Virus record (IMG/VR): IMGVR_UViG_3300009601_000004
Coordinates: 28,737-92,736 of that record
Direction: 5' to 3' (one strand)
Origin: a virus
DNA length: 64,000 bases
Made by a program: the position numbers and the translations under genes. Positions 17,591 to 25,406 of this stretch are shown in pieces; within the stretch, counting starts at the first letter, position 1, and each line of letters opens with the position of its first letter. A model generated the notes under the pieces. It was not told the origin of the DNA. It searched no databases and saw only the letters and a list, made by a program, of their open reading frames with translations.

Positions 17591-17910
17591 AGTAACTCTC
17601 CAGTGTCTACACGATCGTGTCGGGAGCGTTGTAGTCCGAAAGGGGTGTTGTGGTCAAGTCTCTCGATCTCTTCGATCGCAGCCACCCACAGCAAAAGATC
17701 GAGGATGCCCCGTACTCTGTGAGGCACAGTCCAGATGACGACCCGTGAGTAACTGAGAGTTTCAAACCTAATTTCCCACAAGTCGAGCAGCCGGTTGTGC
17801 GCAGAAAAGCGCGTGAAAGCTGTAGGTGCCAATACAGCGTCCGGTAGCAGCCTCTGAAGTAGTTGCAGCACCGCAGTGGGTACGTCCGCTACGGTGGCGG
17901 TCCACTTCAT
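17587..17910 (-). CDS. Unknown 107-residue protein
   Basis: A start with ATGA overlap follows the helicase gene. Helical N- and C-termini flank a beta-rich middle containing WEIRFETLSYSRVVIW. No cysteines, signal or motif were recognised. Its retention in a tightly overlapped helicase operon suggests a role in replication. Confidence 0.5.
   Translation of the reverse strand: MKWTATVADVPTAVLQLLQRLLPDAVLAPTAFTRFSAHNRLLDLWEIRFETLSYSRVVIWTVPHRVRGILDLLLWVAAIEEIERLDHNTPFGLQRSRHDRVDTGELL
17609..17620 (-). promoter_or_regulatory. Palindromic operator/promoter element, copy 2
   Basis: ACACGATCGTGT is a perfect 12-bp palindrome. On the minus strand it continues AGACACTGGAGAG, placing it about 20 nt upstream of the 17590 start codon with a ribosome binding site between. 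It lies inside the coding end of the upstream gene. Confidence 0.5.
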
Positions 17911-20042
17911 AACAACGACTCCCAGAGATCCATCTCTTCGTCTGCAGCCGGCACCAATGCGGTGGATTCGCGGATGGCCTCGAACAGTTTTTCTTGCGAT
18001 TCTGCGTCTGTGCCGCGCATGGTGTCCCGCACTTCTGCCAGCGAGCTGTTGCCCGTCGTAAGCGAGATGTCGGGTACCTTGTCGATGAGGACAGAAGCCC
18101 GCCGGTCATCCACTGTGCCGTCCGCAACGAGTATGACCACTTGGCAAGGGCGTTTCATACCTAGCCGCTGGACGCGTCTCATCCACTGGTCGAGGTCACC
18201 GGGGCTCCACGGCAAATAAACGATGCAAAGCAGGTCACTGTCCTGCAGGTCGAGCCCGGTACCCCACGCCTGCCCGGTAGCGACGAGGACTGTAGGCCCT
18301 GCGTCCGCCATGTAGGCGTCCTGCATGGCTTGCCGTTCATGGCCTTCGAGCACCTCAAACCCGCCCGCACGGACGCGACGCAGCCGTTGCGCGGGTGTCT
18401 CTAAGACGAGCTTGCCAGCCTTGTTGGTGACATGCTGGCGCTCTGTGTTCGCTAGGGCACGGACACCGCAGAGCAATCGAGCCCGTGCTAGCGGGGCGCC
18501 CGACTTATTGCCCGCACGCTCTAGTGCGTCGTACAGTTCCCAACAGTCCGCGTGCCGTCCCGTGAAGATGACGCACTTCCCTTTGATCTCGGTCGCGTCA
18601 CGCGTTGGGATTTTGCCTTGGGCCTCTACTTCCTTGTCTAGCGCGACCCTACGGCCCACGTAGTCTTCGATGAGGCCGATGGTGGCGCTGCGCTTGCGTG
18701 CGGCGGCTTCCTGCCCCTCCACTTCCGCGAGTAGTCCACGGGCACTGCGGTCCCCCTTGCCGGCTTCGCGCGCTAGGCGGCGCATCTCGGTGCGAAAGTA
18801 CGGGTCGGTCTTGTCCTGCGTCCTGCGGCTCACACGCATGACCGACAGGCGGCGCGGTGGTAGCTGGGCGTCGACCACATCTTGGGGCACGGTCGCCACA
18901 ATGTAGGACTTGCGGACCAGAAACTCCTCAGTGTTTTCCGTCCCCTTGACTTCCCAGCCAAAGTCTCCCGCCTGCGCACCACAGTAGCGCCCGTCTGACC
19001 GACCGCTTGTCTCTTCCCACCCGTTCGAGCACAGGGAGAGCTGGCCCCACCAGTCCTGTCGGCGGTCAGGCTGTGGAGTGCCCGTCATCACCAGCCGTCT
19101 TGGTGTGGTCAGAGACAGCGCGTAAGCGGCGTAGGTGCGCGTGCGCCGCCTCGGAAACTTCTGGGAGCTGTTCAGCTTACGGACGTGGTCCCAGCGCTTG
19201 TGCGACTTGGCAAAGTGCGACTCGTCGAACACGATGCTAGACCATTTGATCTTTTCGAGCGCATCGAGGACGTGCAACAGCGTGTCCCAGCCTACGACAA
19301 TGTGAGGGCGCCCGTTGGCGTAGGATTCGAAGGCCGGGTCGTACTCGCAGAAGTCGAGGTATTCGGCGAGCAGATCATCGAGTGGGACACGCTTACCGTC
19401 GCGTACTGGTGCGTGGCTTGCCGAAGGTAGCTCGCAGGGTCGCACACGGGAAAACTGGGCAATGGCCCTGGCGTACTGCGTTGTGACGCTGTTCTTCGTG
19501 ACGTGCAAGACGGGACCGGGCGGACCCAGCTCGGCAAACACGGTCGCGCTCACTGTCTTACCACCACCTGGTGGGACTTCCCACATCCCACCGCCACGCT
19601 CCAAGGCGAACCAGACGATGTAGCGCTGGAAGGGCGTAAGCACAAAGGGCCCACCGGGGCGCACAAGCCAGTTACGCAGGTGGCCATTACGCGTGATTGT
19701 CTCAACTAGCGCGGCTTCAGCCTCGTCGCCGTAGGGTCGAGGGTGGTGGATGTTGTCGGGTTCTTTCACCTTGTACGGCAGCTGCCACGCGTCGAGCGTC
19801 CGTTGGACAATCCAAGCGCTATCGTAGCTAGGACCGTACCAAGTGCCTGTCTTCTTTGCGTGAATGCCAGGGACCACGCGTAGGCTCTGGTAGACGTTGT
19901 CCAGCACTTGTTGCAGCGGGTACATCTTGCCGTCGCTCGCAGCGACCGGCCAACATCCCCCGTGGGGTCTGCAGATTACCCGGAGGGCTCGCATGTCGAG
20001 GGTGTAGCTGTACCGGGCATGGAGAGAGGATAGTGCGCTCAT
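17907..20042 (-). CDS. SF2 DNA helicase (SNF2/DEAD-like)
   Basis: This 711-residue helicase has a P-loop PPGGGKT near 157, a DESH box (VFDESHFAK) near 268 and motif III as TGTPQP. Motif V is WGTGLDLQDSD and motif VI QWMRRVQRLG near 617. Arg at the end of motif VI is present, so ATP coupling should be intact. A long insertion between the two RecA-like lobes is helical and charged. It overlaps the DUF3987-type gene by 4 nt, which suggests the two act together in replication initiation or branch processing. The class is certain; the substrate is not. Confidence 0.82.
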   Translation of the reverse strand: MSALSSLHARYSYTLDMRALRVICRPHGGCWPVAASDGKMYPLQQVLDNVYQSLRVVPGIHAKKTGTWYGPSYDSAWIVQRTLDAWQLPYKVKEPDNIHHPRPYGDEAEAALVETITRNGHLRNWLVRPGGPFVLTPFQRYIVWFALERGGGMWEVPPGGGKTVSATVFAELGPPGPVLHVTKNSVTTQYARAIAQFSRVRPCELPSASHAPVRDGKRVPLDDLLAEYLDFCEYDPAFESYANGRPHIVVGWDTLLHVLDALEKIKWSSIVFDESHFAKSHKRWDHVRKLNSSQKFPRRRTRTYAAYALSLTTPRRLVMTGTPQPDRRQDWWGQLSLCSNGWEETSGRSDGRYCGAQAGDFGWEVKGTENTEEFLVRKSYIVATVPQDVVDAQLPPRRLSVMRVSRRTQDKTDPYFRTEMRRLAREAGKGDRSARGLLAEVEGQEAAARKRSATIGLIEDYVGRRVALDKEVEAQGKIPTRDATEIKGKCVIFTGRHADCWELYDALERAGNKSGAPLARARLLCGVRALANTERQHVTNKAGKLVLETPAQRLRRVRAGGFEVLEGHERQAMQDAYMADAGPTVLVATGQAWGTGLDLQDSDLLCIVYLPWSPGDLDQWMRRVQRLGMKRPCQVVILVADGTVDDRRASVLIDKVPDISLTTGNSSLAEVRDTMRGTDAESQEKLFEAIRESTALVPAADEEMDLWESLL

Positions 20043-21505
20043 TCGTAGGCCAGGGCGGCGGCTATGGCACTTCCGTCGTGCTCTTGGCGGTCTTGCCCGG
20101 TGTCAGCTGCCAGCGCCGGCTCGGGTGCCACGGCTTGTGGTACAGGTGGCACGATCTGACCGTTCACGACGCCGACGACGCGGGGAGCGGCTGGGGGGAC
20201 CAAGTCGCGCCTTGGCGTGATCAGCACAGTGTCCCCGAATTGTTCGCGCTTGATTTTGGCCTCACATGCGTCGGCCTCTTCGATCGATGTGCTGTAGTGG
20301 TCGTGGGCGAGCCCTGGGACCTTTCGTACAAAGATGGCTTCCGACTGTGCCAAGTGGTCGAGAATTTCCCGCGTGTGACGGAGCGACATCGCAGGGCGGC
20401 AGCGCCTCAGCACTTCGGGGAACGACCGAAGGCCCCCTTGTACGGCTTCGAGCACGGCGCGGCGTTCGCGGCCGTAACGGTCGGTGTCAATCGCGTTGAG
20501 TGTGGAGACCACGCTTGCCAAGTGTAGGTCGGCGAACGTCGTACCCCAGCCCATCGAGCGGTCGTCTATGTACCAAGGGCGGCCGTTGCTTTTGCTGGCG
20601 TTGCCGATGTCCGAGCTGATGGTCACCGCAGCTTTGAGCGCTACCGACATGGCACGAGCGTAGGTAGGACGGGTCCACTGGTCTCGGCTACCGGCGCCCA
20701 TCGCTTCGAGGTTGCGGGCCCACGCCTCTACACGAGCCCTCGCCTTGTCGGTGAAGCCAAGGCAAGGGCCTACACGGTGGTCTAGTTTGCGCCGTAGTGC
20801 CTCTACAAGTGTGACCCGTGTGGGTTCATCCCAGGGGGGCAGGAAGGCCAGACGCGAGCGTTTAGCGTGGACTAGAATCCATCGAGACATGCCGCCGTCT
20901 GTCCAGTCGTGGATGCCCGTGTGCTTTTCAAGAACACCCAACGCGACGCAGGCGAGCAGAGAGACGCGAGGCCGCTCGATGGTGATGACAGCGCCTTTGC
21001 TGCGCTTCTCAATGACGTTGCCGTCCCAGGTGCTAAGCAGCCCCTCACGCATGGAGGCCTTGTAGGAACCGGCAGTCGTGCCCGCCAAGAACTTCGCCCA
21101 CTCCCCGTAAAACATGAACAGCTGCGGGCGCTCCCCTAGATCCTCCAGGAACTTTGCCTCCGACTCGTAGCCGCCGACACTGCACAGGTCAGGCTCTACG
21201 TCGCGCAGCATCTTGTGCGCCAGGCTACCCGCCGTCGTCTTCCGGCTATCCCCAGCCTCTCCGACCAACATGCACCAGATTGTGCAAGACATCCCACCGT
21301 AGACCGGAATCAGCACGTCTGGGTCGACGGTCGCCGACAACATAGCGAGCGCTGACGCCAGATGGAAAGCGACGGGTGCGTCTGTGACAGCGGAGGCCCA
21401 AGTAACGTACTTCTCTAAGAAGCCGCCTTTGGGCACCGCTTTGCGTGCGATGTTGTCAGGGACCAACCGTGTGCCTTCGTTGTGAGTTTCGCCGTGGACT
21501 GCCAA
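20039..21505 (-). CDS. DUF3987-type ATPase (primase/helicase-associated)
   Basis: This 488-residue product has the DUF3987 layout: a helical start with FHLASALAMLSATV, a P-loop GEAGDSRKTT near 81-90 with Arg before Lys, and a beta strand carrying YGEWAKFL. Polar loops follow, and the C-terminus is low in complexity and Pro-rich. DUF3987 proteins often accompany phage or ICE replication genes and are thought to be helicase-like. The start is uncertain: TTG 21505 has no strong ribosome site, while a TTG 13 codons further in has GAAGG upstream. Confidence 0.7.
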   Translation of the reverse strand: MAVHGETHNEGTRLVPDNIARKAVPKGGFLEKYVTWASAVTDAPVAFHLASALAMLSATVDPDVLIPVYGGMSCTIWCMLVGEAGDSRKTTAGSLAHKMLRDVEPDLCSVGGYESEAKFLEDLGERPQLFMFYGEWAKFLAGTTAGSYKASMREGLLSTWDGNVIEKRSKGAVITIERPRVSLLACVALGVLEKHTGIHDWTDGGMSRWILVHAKRSRLAFLPPWDEPTRVTLVEALRRKLDHRVGPCLGFTDKARARVEAWARNLEAMGAGSRDQWTRPTYARAMSVALKAAVTISSDIGNASKSNGRPWYIDDRSMGWGTTFADLHLASVVSTLNAIDTDRYGRERRAVLEAVQGGLRSFPEVLRRCRPAMSLRHTREILDHLAQSEAIFVRKVPGLAHDHYSTSIEEADACEAKIKREQFGDTVLITPRRDLVPPAAPRVVGVVNGQIVPPVPQAVAPEPALAADTGQDRQEHDGSAIAAALAYE

Positions 21506-21546
21506 GCTACCGGGGGGATCGACTCAACGCAAGGGACTAGCACCAT

Positions 21547-21566
21547 CACGATCGTGTCGGTATAGT
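21547..21566 (+). promoter_or_regulatory. Palindromic operator/promoter element, copy 3
   Basis: CACGATCGTG (21547-21556) is followed by TCGG and then TATAGT (21561-21566), a good -10 box for the plus-strand gene at 21604. A 14-base string CACGATCGTGTCGG is shared exactly with the site at 17610. It lies between divergent transcripts and may also act on the minus-strand operon starting at 21505. Confidence 0.55.
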
Positions 21567-21603
21567 GCGCTACCCGCCGCTAACGCGGGGAAAGGAGATC
21601 TGC

Positions 21604-21984
21604 ATGGCGATACTCATTCCGGCCAACGGGCTTTGGACCCACACCAAGACGGGGCGCATTTACCGCGTCCTAGAGTGCAAGGCGCTCTACCAGTCTAGCG
21701 TTGCCGAAGCACTCGATGGCACAACGTCAGTGAGGTACCGCATGGCGCGACTCGATGAGCTGCTGTTGTGCTTCCCCCCCACTGGGTGGCCCACCGCCAT
21801 CCGACCCGACGCCGTTGGTGTTGAAGGCCTCGACTTGGAATTTGACCGGCAGATAGATGAGTTCGTGGAAAAGTTTGCGCCCATGACTACCGCCGATCTA
21901 GCGCGCGTCATCTTAGCGGCTGGGACGCCCAGCGAGGGTCCAGAGAACCCACCAGACTTGGTAGGTGAGGAGAGCATCGGGTAG
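21604..21984 (+). CDS. Unknown 126-residue protein
   Basis: ATG 21604 follows a strong AAAGGAGA. The N-terminal half reads as a small beta barrel (LWTHTKTGRIYRVLECKALY, then SVRYRMARLDELL), like DUF1653-type or SH3-like phage proteins. The C-terminal half is acidic and helical. Its last 72 nt overlap the 3' end of the opposing exonuclease gene. Expression is probably driven by the palindrome-linked promoter just upstream. Confidence 0.6.
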   Translation: MAILIPANGLWTHTKTGRIYRVLECKALYQSSVAEALDGTTSVRYRMARLDELLLCFPPTGWPTAIRPDAVGVEGLDLEFDRQIDEFVEKFAPMTTADLARVILAAGTPSEGPENPPDLVGEESIG

Positions 21985-22611
21985 CGCCCGATGGAGCTGC
22001 GTACCGCCGTCCTGCAGGATGCCGAGACGCTTGCACAACACTTCGAGCTTGAACACCTTGGAGCCTGTTGGATGCGCGTCTCGCGCCATCTGGTACAGAC
22101 AGTCCTCTGCCCATGGCACTTGGAAGTTTTCGACGTGTTGGAACGTCTTTTTGACCATGCGCTGGTCAAAAGACTTGTTGTAGGCGGCGACCGTCACGCC
22201 AGGTGGCCAGACGCCGCTCCACATACAGAAGTTGTACCAGGCTTCCCAGGGTGTGGGAGCGTGCCGTAGGTCTGTCAGCTCGATGTCGTTGCATTTGAAC
22301 GCGTGGCGGCTACCCAAAGGTGCCACCTCTCCAGGGGGCGGCCACTGCACAAGGCTGTCAAATGTGGAGAGGATGGAGCCGTCTACGTCTACGGCGACCG
22401 CGCCCAGCTCGACAACCTCTGCCCATTCATTGTGGGGAAGTCCGCTTGTCTCGGTGTCCAAGATGACAAAGGGGGGTAGCGGCATCTTGAGGCCGCGAAG
22501 GTCGTGTAGCAAGCCCACAGCCGTGGGGTTGTCTGGTATTTCAGGCAGTGTGACATACTGCACACCTTTGGCTACCGGCGGCTGTCCTGCTAAATCACTG
22601 TGCTCAACCAT
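21913..22611 (-). CDS. DnaQ-like DEDDh 3'-5' exonuclease
   Basis: ATG 22611 has AGGAGAG upstream and gives 232 residues. Motif ExoI is ILDTETSGLP near 47-56, ExoII is AYNKSFDQRM near 142-151 and ExoIII is HRALPDALLT near 203-212. These are the four acidic residues and His of the DEDDh family. Such proteins proofread or trim DNA or RNA ends. The fused polymerase already carries its own exonuclease domain, so this enzyme more likely degrades host or recombination intermediates. It is a lone minus-strand gene between plus-strand units. Confidence 0.82.
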   Translation of the reverse strand: MVEHSDLAGQPPVAKGVQYVTLPEIPDNPTAVGLLHDLRGLKMPLPPFVILDTETSGLPHNEWAEVVELGAVAVDVDGSILSTFDSLVQWPPPGEVAPLGSRHAFKCNDIELTDLRHAPTPWEAWYNFCMWSGVWPPGVTVAAYNKSFDQRMVKKTFQHVENFQVPWAEDCLYQMARDAHPTGSKVFKLEVLCKRLGILQDGGTQLHRALPDALLTYQVWWVLWTLAGRPSR

Positions 22612-22651
22612 GTGCTCTCCTACCCTAGACAAGCACCCTACCACGTCCAGA

Positions 22652-22661
22652 CGCTAGACTG
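22652..22661 (+). promoter_or_regulatory. CGCTAGACTG promoter element (site 1)
   Basis: The element lies 19 nt upstream of the ATG at 22681. A TAGACT -10-like box is followed by AGGAGGT, so the leader would be very short. The same string recurs before five other units in the window. Confidence 0.6.
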
Positions 22662-22680
22662 TACGCAGGAGGTACCTTCA

Positions 22681-23133
22681 ATGGACCCAGTAGCAACCGA
22701 TTCCAGTGCGCCGTATGTGACCACCGACACCGACATCGACACCGACACCGACAGTGGCACTGCTGGCGTGTCGGTCGTGATTGACCCCATACTACCGCCG
22801 GGTGCCTTTGACCCTACCGACCCGATGTTCACGGCTGTGGCGGTCATCGTCGCCATTACGGTCACCGCCGCTGCCCGCAAGCTCAGCAAGGTTAAACCGG
22901 CACTGGCCTCGCTGATGTCTGCCATCACGCCACCGTTTGCGATACTGCTCGCCGTGTTTGCGCGGGCGGCTGCAGACATTGTCTGGGGTGTGCCCTTCAG
23001 CGCTGACGTGCTGGGGCAGGGCCTTTTTGCTGGGGTGGGCGCTGTCACTGGCCACACGTCGTGGTTGAGCTTTACCAAGCACTTCCCGGCCTTCATCTCA
23101 CTGCTGTTCCGCAAGACGTCAGCCGATGAGTGA
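22681..23133 (+). CDS. Multi-span membrane protein, candidate holin
   Basis: The start is ATG 22681 after AGGAGGT. The N-terminus has a tandem Thr-Asp repeat (TDTDIDTDTD) of low complexity. Three hydrophobic segments follow, near 50-70 (FTAVAVIVAITVTAA), 80-100 and 115-135, giving 150 residues in all. An acidic N-terminus with two or three spans and a positively charged end is holin-like. No adjacent endolysin was recognised; the M15-type peptidase is about 30 kb away. A phage-type promoter element lies immediately upstream. Confidence 0.5.
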   Translation: MDPVATDSSAPYVTTDTDIDTDTDSGTAGVSVVIDPILPPGAFDPTDPMFTAVAVIVAITVTAAARKLSKVKPALASLMSAITPPFAILLAVFARAAADIVWGVPFSADVLGQGLFAGVGAVTGHTSWLSFTKHFPAFISLLFRKTSADE

Positions 23134-23797
23134 CCCTTTCGACGAGTACACCGAGTTCCTTGACAGGCTCCCTCGGATGCCGACGAACCCTAGCCCAGCG
23201 GAACAAAGCCACTTTATGGCGGAAATGTGGCGGTCGGCGTCAGCTAACTCCATGGTGCTGGCTCGTGTCGTGCGTGAAAACACGCAGGCACACAAAGACG
23301 GTAGCTCGCTGTACCGTGAGCTACTGGAGGAGCGGCGGGAAGCTCTGCGGCGCCAGGCGGGCCGTACGGATCACAGCCAGGTCGCCGCCGACCTTTTGTC
23401 TGTAGGGCCCCCACCAGCACCGCCGATGAGCGCGCCGTTGTCCGTGCCCGTCCTGCCGTCTCTGATGACCCAGCCAGCCCCGCTACCAGCCCCAGCTGTA
23501 GAGATTGTGGCCCCAGCGGCCAGCGCACCGGCAGGGCCGGTAGCCGTCGCCAAACACTGGTTAGACCGACTAAGAGAACTGCCTCTACCCATTCAGCTTA
23601 CCTCGCTTGTCCTGGGTCTTGGCTTCTTGGGCATCATCGTAGGATTCTTTCGTTTGGACATGCAGTACAAGGAAGCATCCATCCGAAGCAATTCCGCAGG
23701 TGCCACGGAATTGGTTTCACCTGTTGCGCCTGTTGCGCCTGTTGAAACATCGGAGATGTCGACGCGCGACGGAACTGGATCCACCAACCTAGACTAG
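23126..23797 (+). CDS. Membrane-anchored protein with Pro-rich linker
   Basis: It overlaps the preceding gene by 8 nt; 223 residues. The first 85 residues form a charged helix, residues 90-145 are a Pro-Ala linker, and residues 160-182 a transmembrane helix (TSLVLGLGFLGIIVGFF), leaving a short polar C-terminus. Together with the upstream multi-span protein it resembles a two-gene lysis or membrane module. A spanin role is possible but unproven. Confidence 0.5.
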   Translation: MSDPFDEYTEFLDRLPRMPTNPSPAEQSHFMAEMWRSASANSMVLARVVRENTQAHKDGSSLYRELLEERREALRRQAGRTDHSQVAADLLSVGPPPAPPMSAPLSVPVLPSLMTQPAPLPAPAVEIVAPAASAPAGPVAVAKHWLDRLRELPLPIQLTSLVLGLGFLGIIVGFFRLDMQYKEASIRSNSAGATELVSPVAPVAPVETSEMSTRDGTGSTNLD

Positions 23798-24024
23798 ACA
23801 GTTTCCTAGTTTGATGCTGGACAGTTGCCGTTGAGTCCCTGCTTTTGTGTATCACGCCACCCGTAGGGACACGCCTATTATCGGCTGAAAACCAAGGTTA
23901 AACCTTGGTTATTAGCTAAAAACCATAATACTTGCTTATCGTCGGTGTGTAGTGTTAGGCTTTGCCTCGTGAGTCCCTGGGAAGAGACTTCACGTAGGCG
24001 AAACACACCAAGAAAGGCGAGAAC
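23798..24024 (+). promoter_or_regulatory. AT-rich control region with paired palindromes
   Basis: A 227-bp gap, strikingly AT-rich for this genome. It contains a perfect dyad with 10-bp arms AACCAAGGTT and AACCTTGGTT around a single A (23890-23910). Overlapping it is a second near-palindrome, TGGTTATTAGCTAAAAACCA (23905-23924). Further on, a leader hairpin forms with CGTGAGTC pairing to GACTTCACG (about 23968-23994). It precedes the 24025-31298 operon and looks like an operator region plus structured leader. Confidence 0.6.
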
Positions 24025-25065
24025 ATGGCGAAAGGGGTAGACCCTGACCTTCGGTCAGTGGACAAGAGTAGTGAAGAGAACACCGAAGGTGAGACCTCAC
24101 CTGCTGCGAAGTACACCGAAGCTCTCAATGCGGGCGACGACCCACATCAGGACTTCGTCCTAGTGCCCAAGGCCACTCGGTCTAAGGGTATTGACTGGTG
24201 GAAGGAGTTGGGTCTTGTCGAAGACGGTCCACAAGCCTCGGATGACCGCTTCTTTGCCCCTCGGGCGCTGACAGGGCGCTACAGCAGCAGCGAGCCAGAG
24301 ATGCAGCGTATGCCCCCAAAGGTGGGAAGCCGTCGCCATCTGCGTGAGCAGGACGCGTACGAAGCTCGCTTCAAGGCAGGGGAAGACTTCGTCGTAGCCG
24401 ACGACGACCTCGCCAAGCTAGAGATGCGCATTGCAGCGACAACCCCGCTCGACCTCTTCAACATTCTGCGGAAGGGTGTCGGCCTCAGCACGGTGGAGCG
24501 CAGCCGAGCGCTAAACCGCCGCCTTGGGGCTGTGGAACGCGGTACCGAGATGCACCGCCGCATCGCAGCCGGTGAAGACCCCACGGGTGTCGTTGCTGCC
24601 TTGGACGAAGCACGGAAGAGTGGTCAGTTCGTGGTCCTCGACGACTTTAGCCTGATGGTCCCACCGCCGACACCCGAGCAACGCACAGTGGTCAATGACC
24701 TCTTGGCCCTTGTGAGCGCTGCTATTGCCCCCACTGACCTTGAGCCCTTCCCCGACGACGCCGACAACTGGAAGCAGGGCCTTCCCACAGGCGAGGACAC
24801 GGTTGTCGGCATTGACAACGGCAGCTCTAGTCACCAGATCATCACCCCTGCGCCCGTCGGCATCCAGTGTGGCAGCTGTGATGTCGCTTGGTACGCCGAC
24901 TCGAACGGCATGGTGACCATGCAGGTGTCCCGTGGTGTCGCTCGCGTGATCACAGATGAGACCGTCCAAATCGCCCCTGCTGTGCTGCCCTACAACTGTG
25001 CTTGCCCTCATTGTGGCAGTGGCGCGCTCAACCCTGTGAAGACACTACCGGAGACCTCCCCATGA
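24025..25065 (+). CDS. DNA polymerase A palm fragment fused to a zinc ribbon
   Basis: This 346-residue product carries an unmistakable PolA stretch near residues 85-135. It has LTGRYSSSEPEMQRMP followed by a motif A variant VVADDDLAKLEMRIAAT, in which the catalytic Asp and Glu are both kept. Motifs B and C, the fingers and the exonuclease are absent. The C-terminus has two Cys pairs (CGSC and CACPHC) forming a likely zinc ribbon. The full-length polymerase is elsewhere in the window, so this is a detached, probably repurposed palm segment rather than the replicase. The gene is intact and codon use is normal. It opens an operon behind a strong regulatory region. Confidence 0.7.
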   Translation: MAKGVDPDLRSVDKSSEENTEGETSPAAKYTEALNAGDDPHQDFVLVPKATRSKGIDWWKELGLVEDGPQASDDRFFAPRALTGRYSSSEPEMQRMPPKVGSRRHLREQDAYEARFKAGEDFVVADDDLAKLEMRIAATTPLDLFNILRKGVGLSTVERSRALNRRLGAVERGTEMHRRIAAGEDPTGVVAALDEARKSGQFVVLDDFSLMVPPPTPEQRTVVNDLLALVSAAIAPTDLEPFPDDADNWKQGLPTGEDTVVGIDNGSSSHQIITPAPVGIQCGSCDVAWYADSNGMVTMQVSRGVARVITDETVQIAPAVLPYNCACPHCGSGALNPVKTLPETSP

Positions 25066-25406
25066 GTAAGCGCATATTCCACGTCACTGCCCACGCCTAC
25101 GCGGACACCGGTGGCTCTGACATCGAAGCCGATAGCGCTGATGCTGCCATGGAAATTTACGTTGAAATGGACGAAGCGTCACCGTCGGTCTGTCACCAGT
25201 GCTCAGAGGGTGTGCAGTTTGGCGACTTTTTCATGCACACCGTGCAGGAAGGTGGCAAGGAAGTGTACAACGACCTTCCTTCTGCTGGGGAACGTCGCGA
25301 GATTGTGGCGCTGTTGGGCGCTATTGAGGCGTCGGTTAGCGTAAATGGTACCTTAGAGCCGGCTGACATTGCGCTGCGTCTGCGGGGTATCCTCCATGGA
25401 GCGTAG
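25062..25406 (+). CDS. Unknown acidic protein
   Basis: The start is an ATGA overlap, giving 114 residues. The first 40 residues form a beta hairpin and helix (RIFHVTAHAYADTGGSD, EADSADAAMEIYVEMDE) reminiscent of small phage domains that bind other proteins. The pair CHQC is present but isolated. Function unknown. Confidence 0.5.
   Translation: MSKRIFHVTAHAYADTGGSDIEADSADAAMEIYVEMDEASPSVCHQCSEGVQFGDFFMHTVQEGGKEVYNDLPSAGERREIVALLGAIEASVSVNGTLEPADIALRLRGILHGA

Noticed and set aside
23787-23801. CTAGACTAGACAG as another copy of the CGCTAGACTG promoter
   Set aside because: It is formed by the last codons and stop of the 23126-23797 gene, lacks the CGC context and is over 200 bp from the next start.
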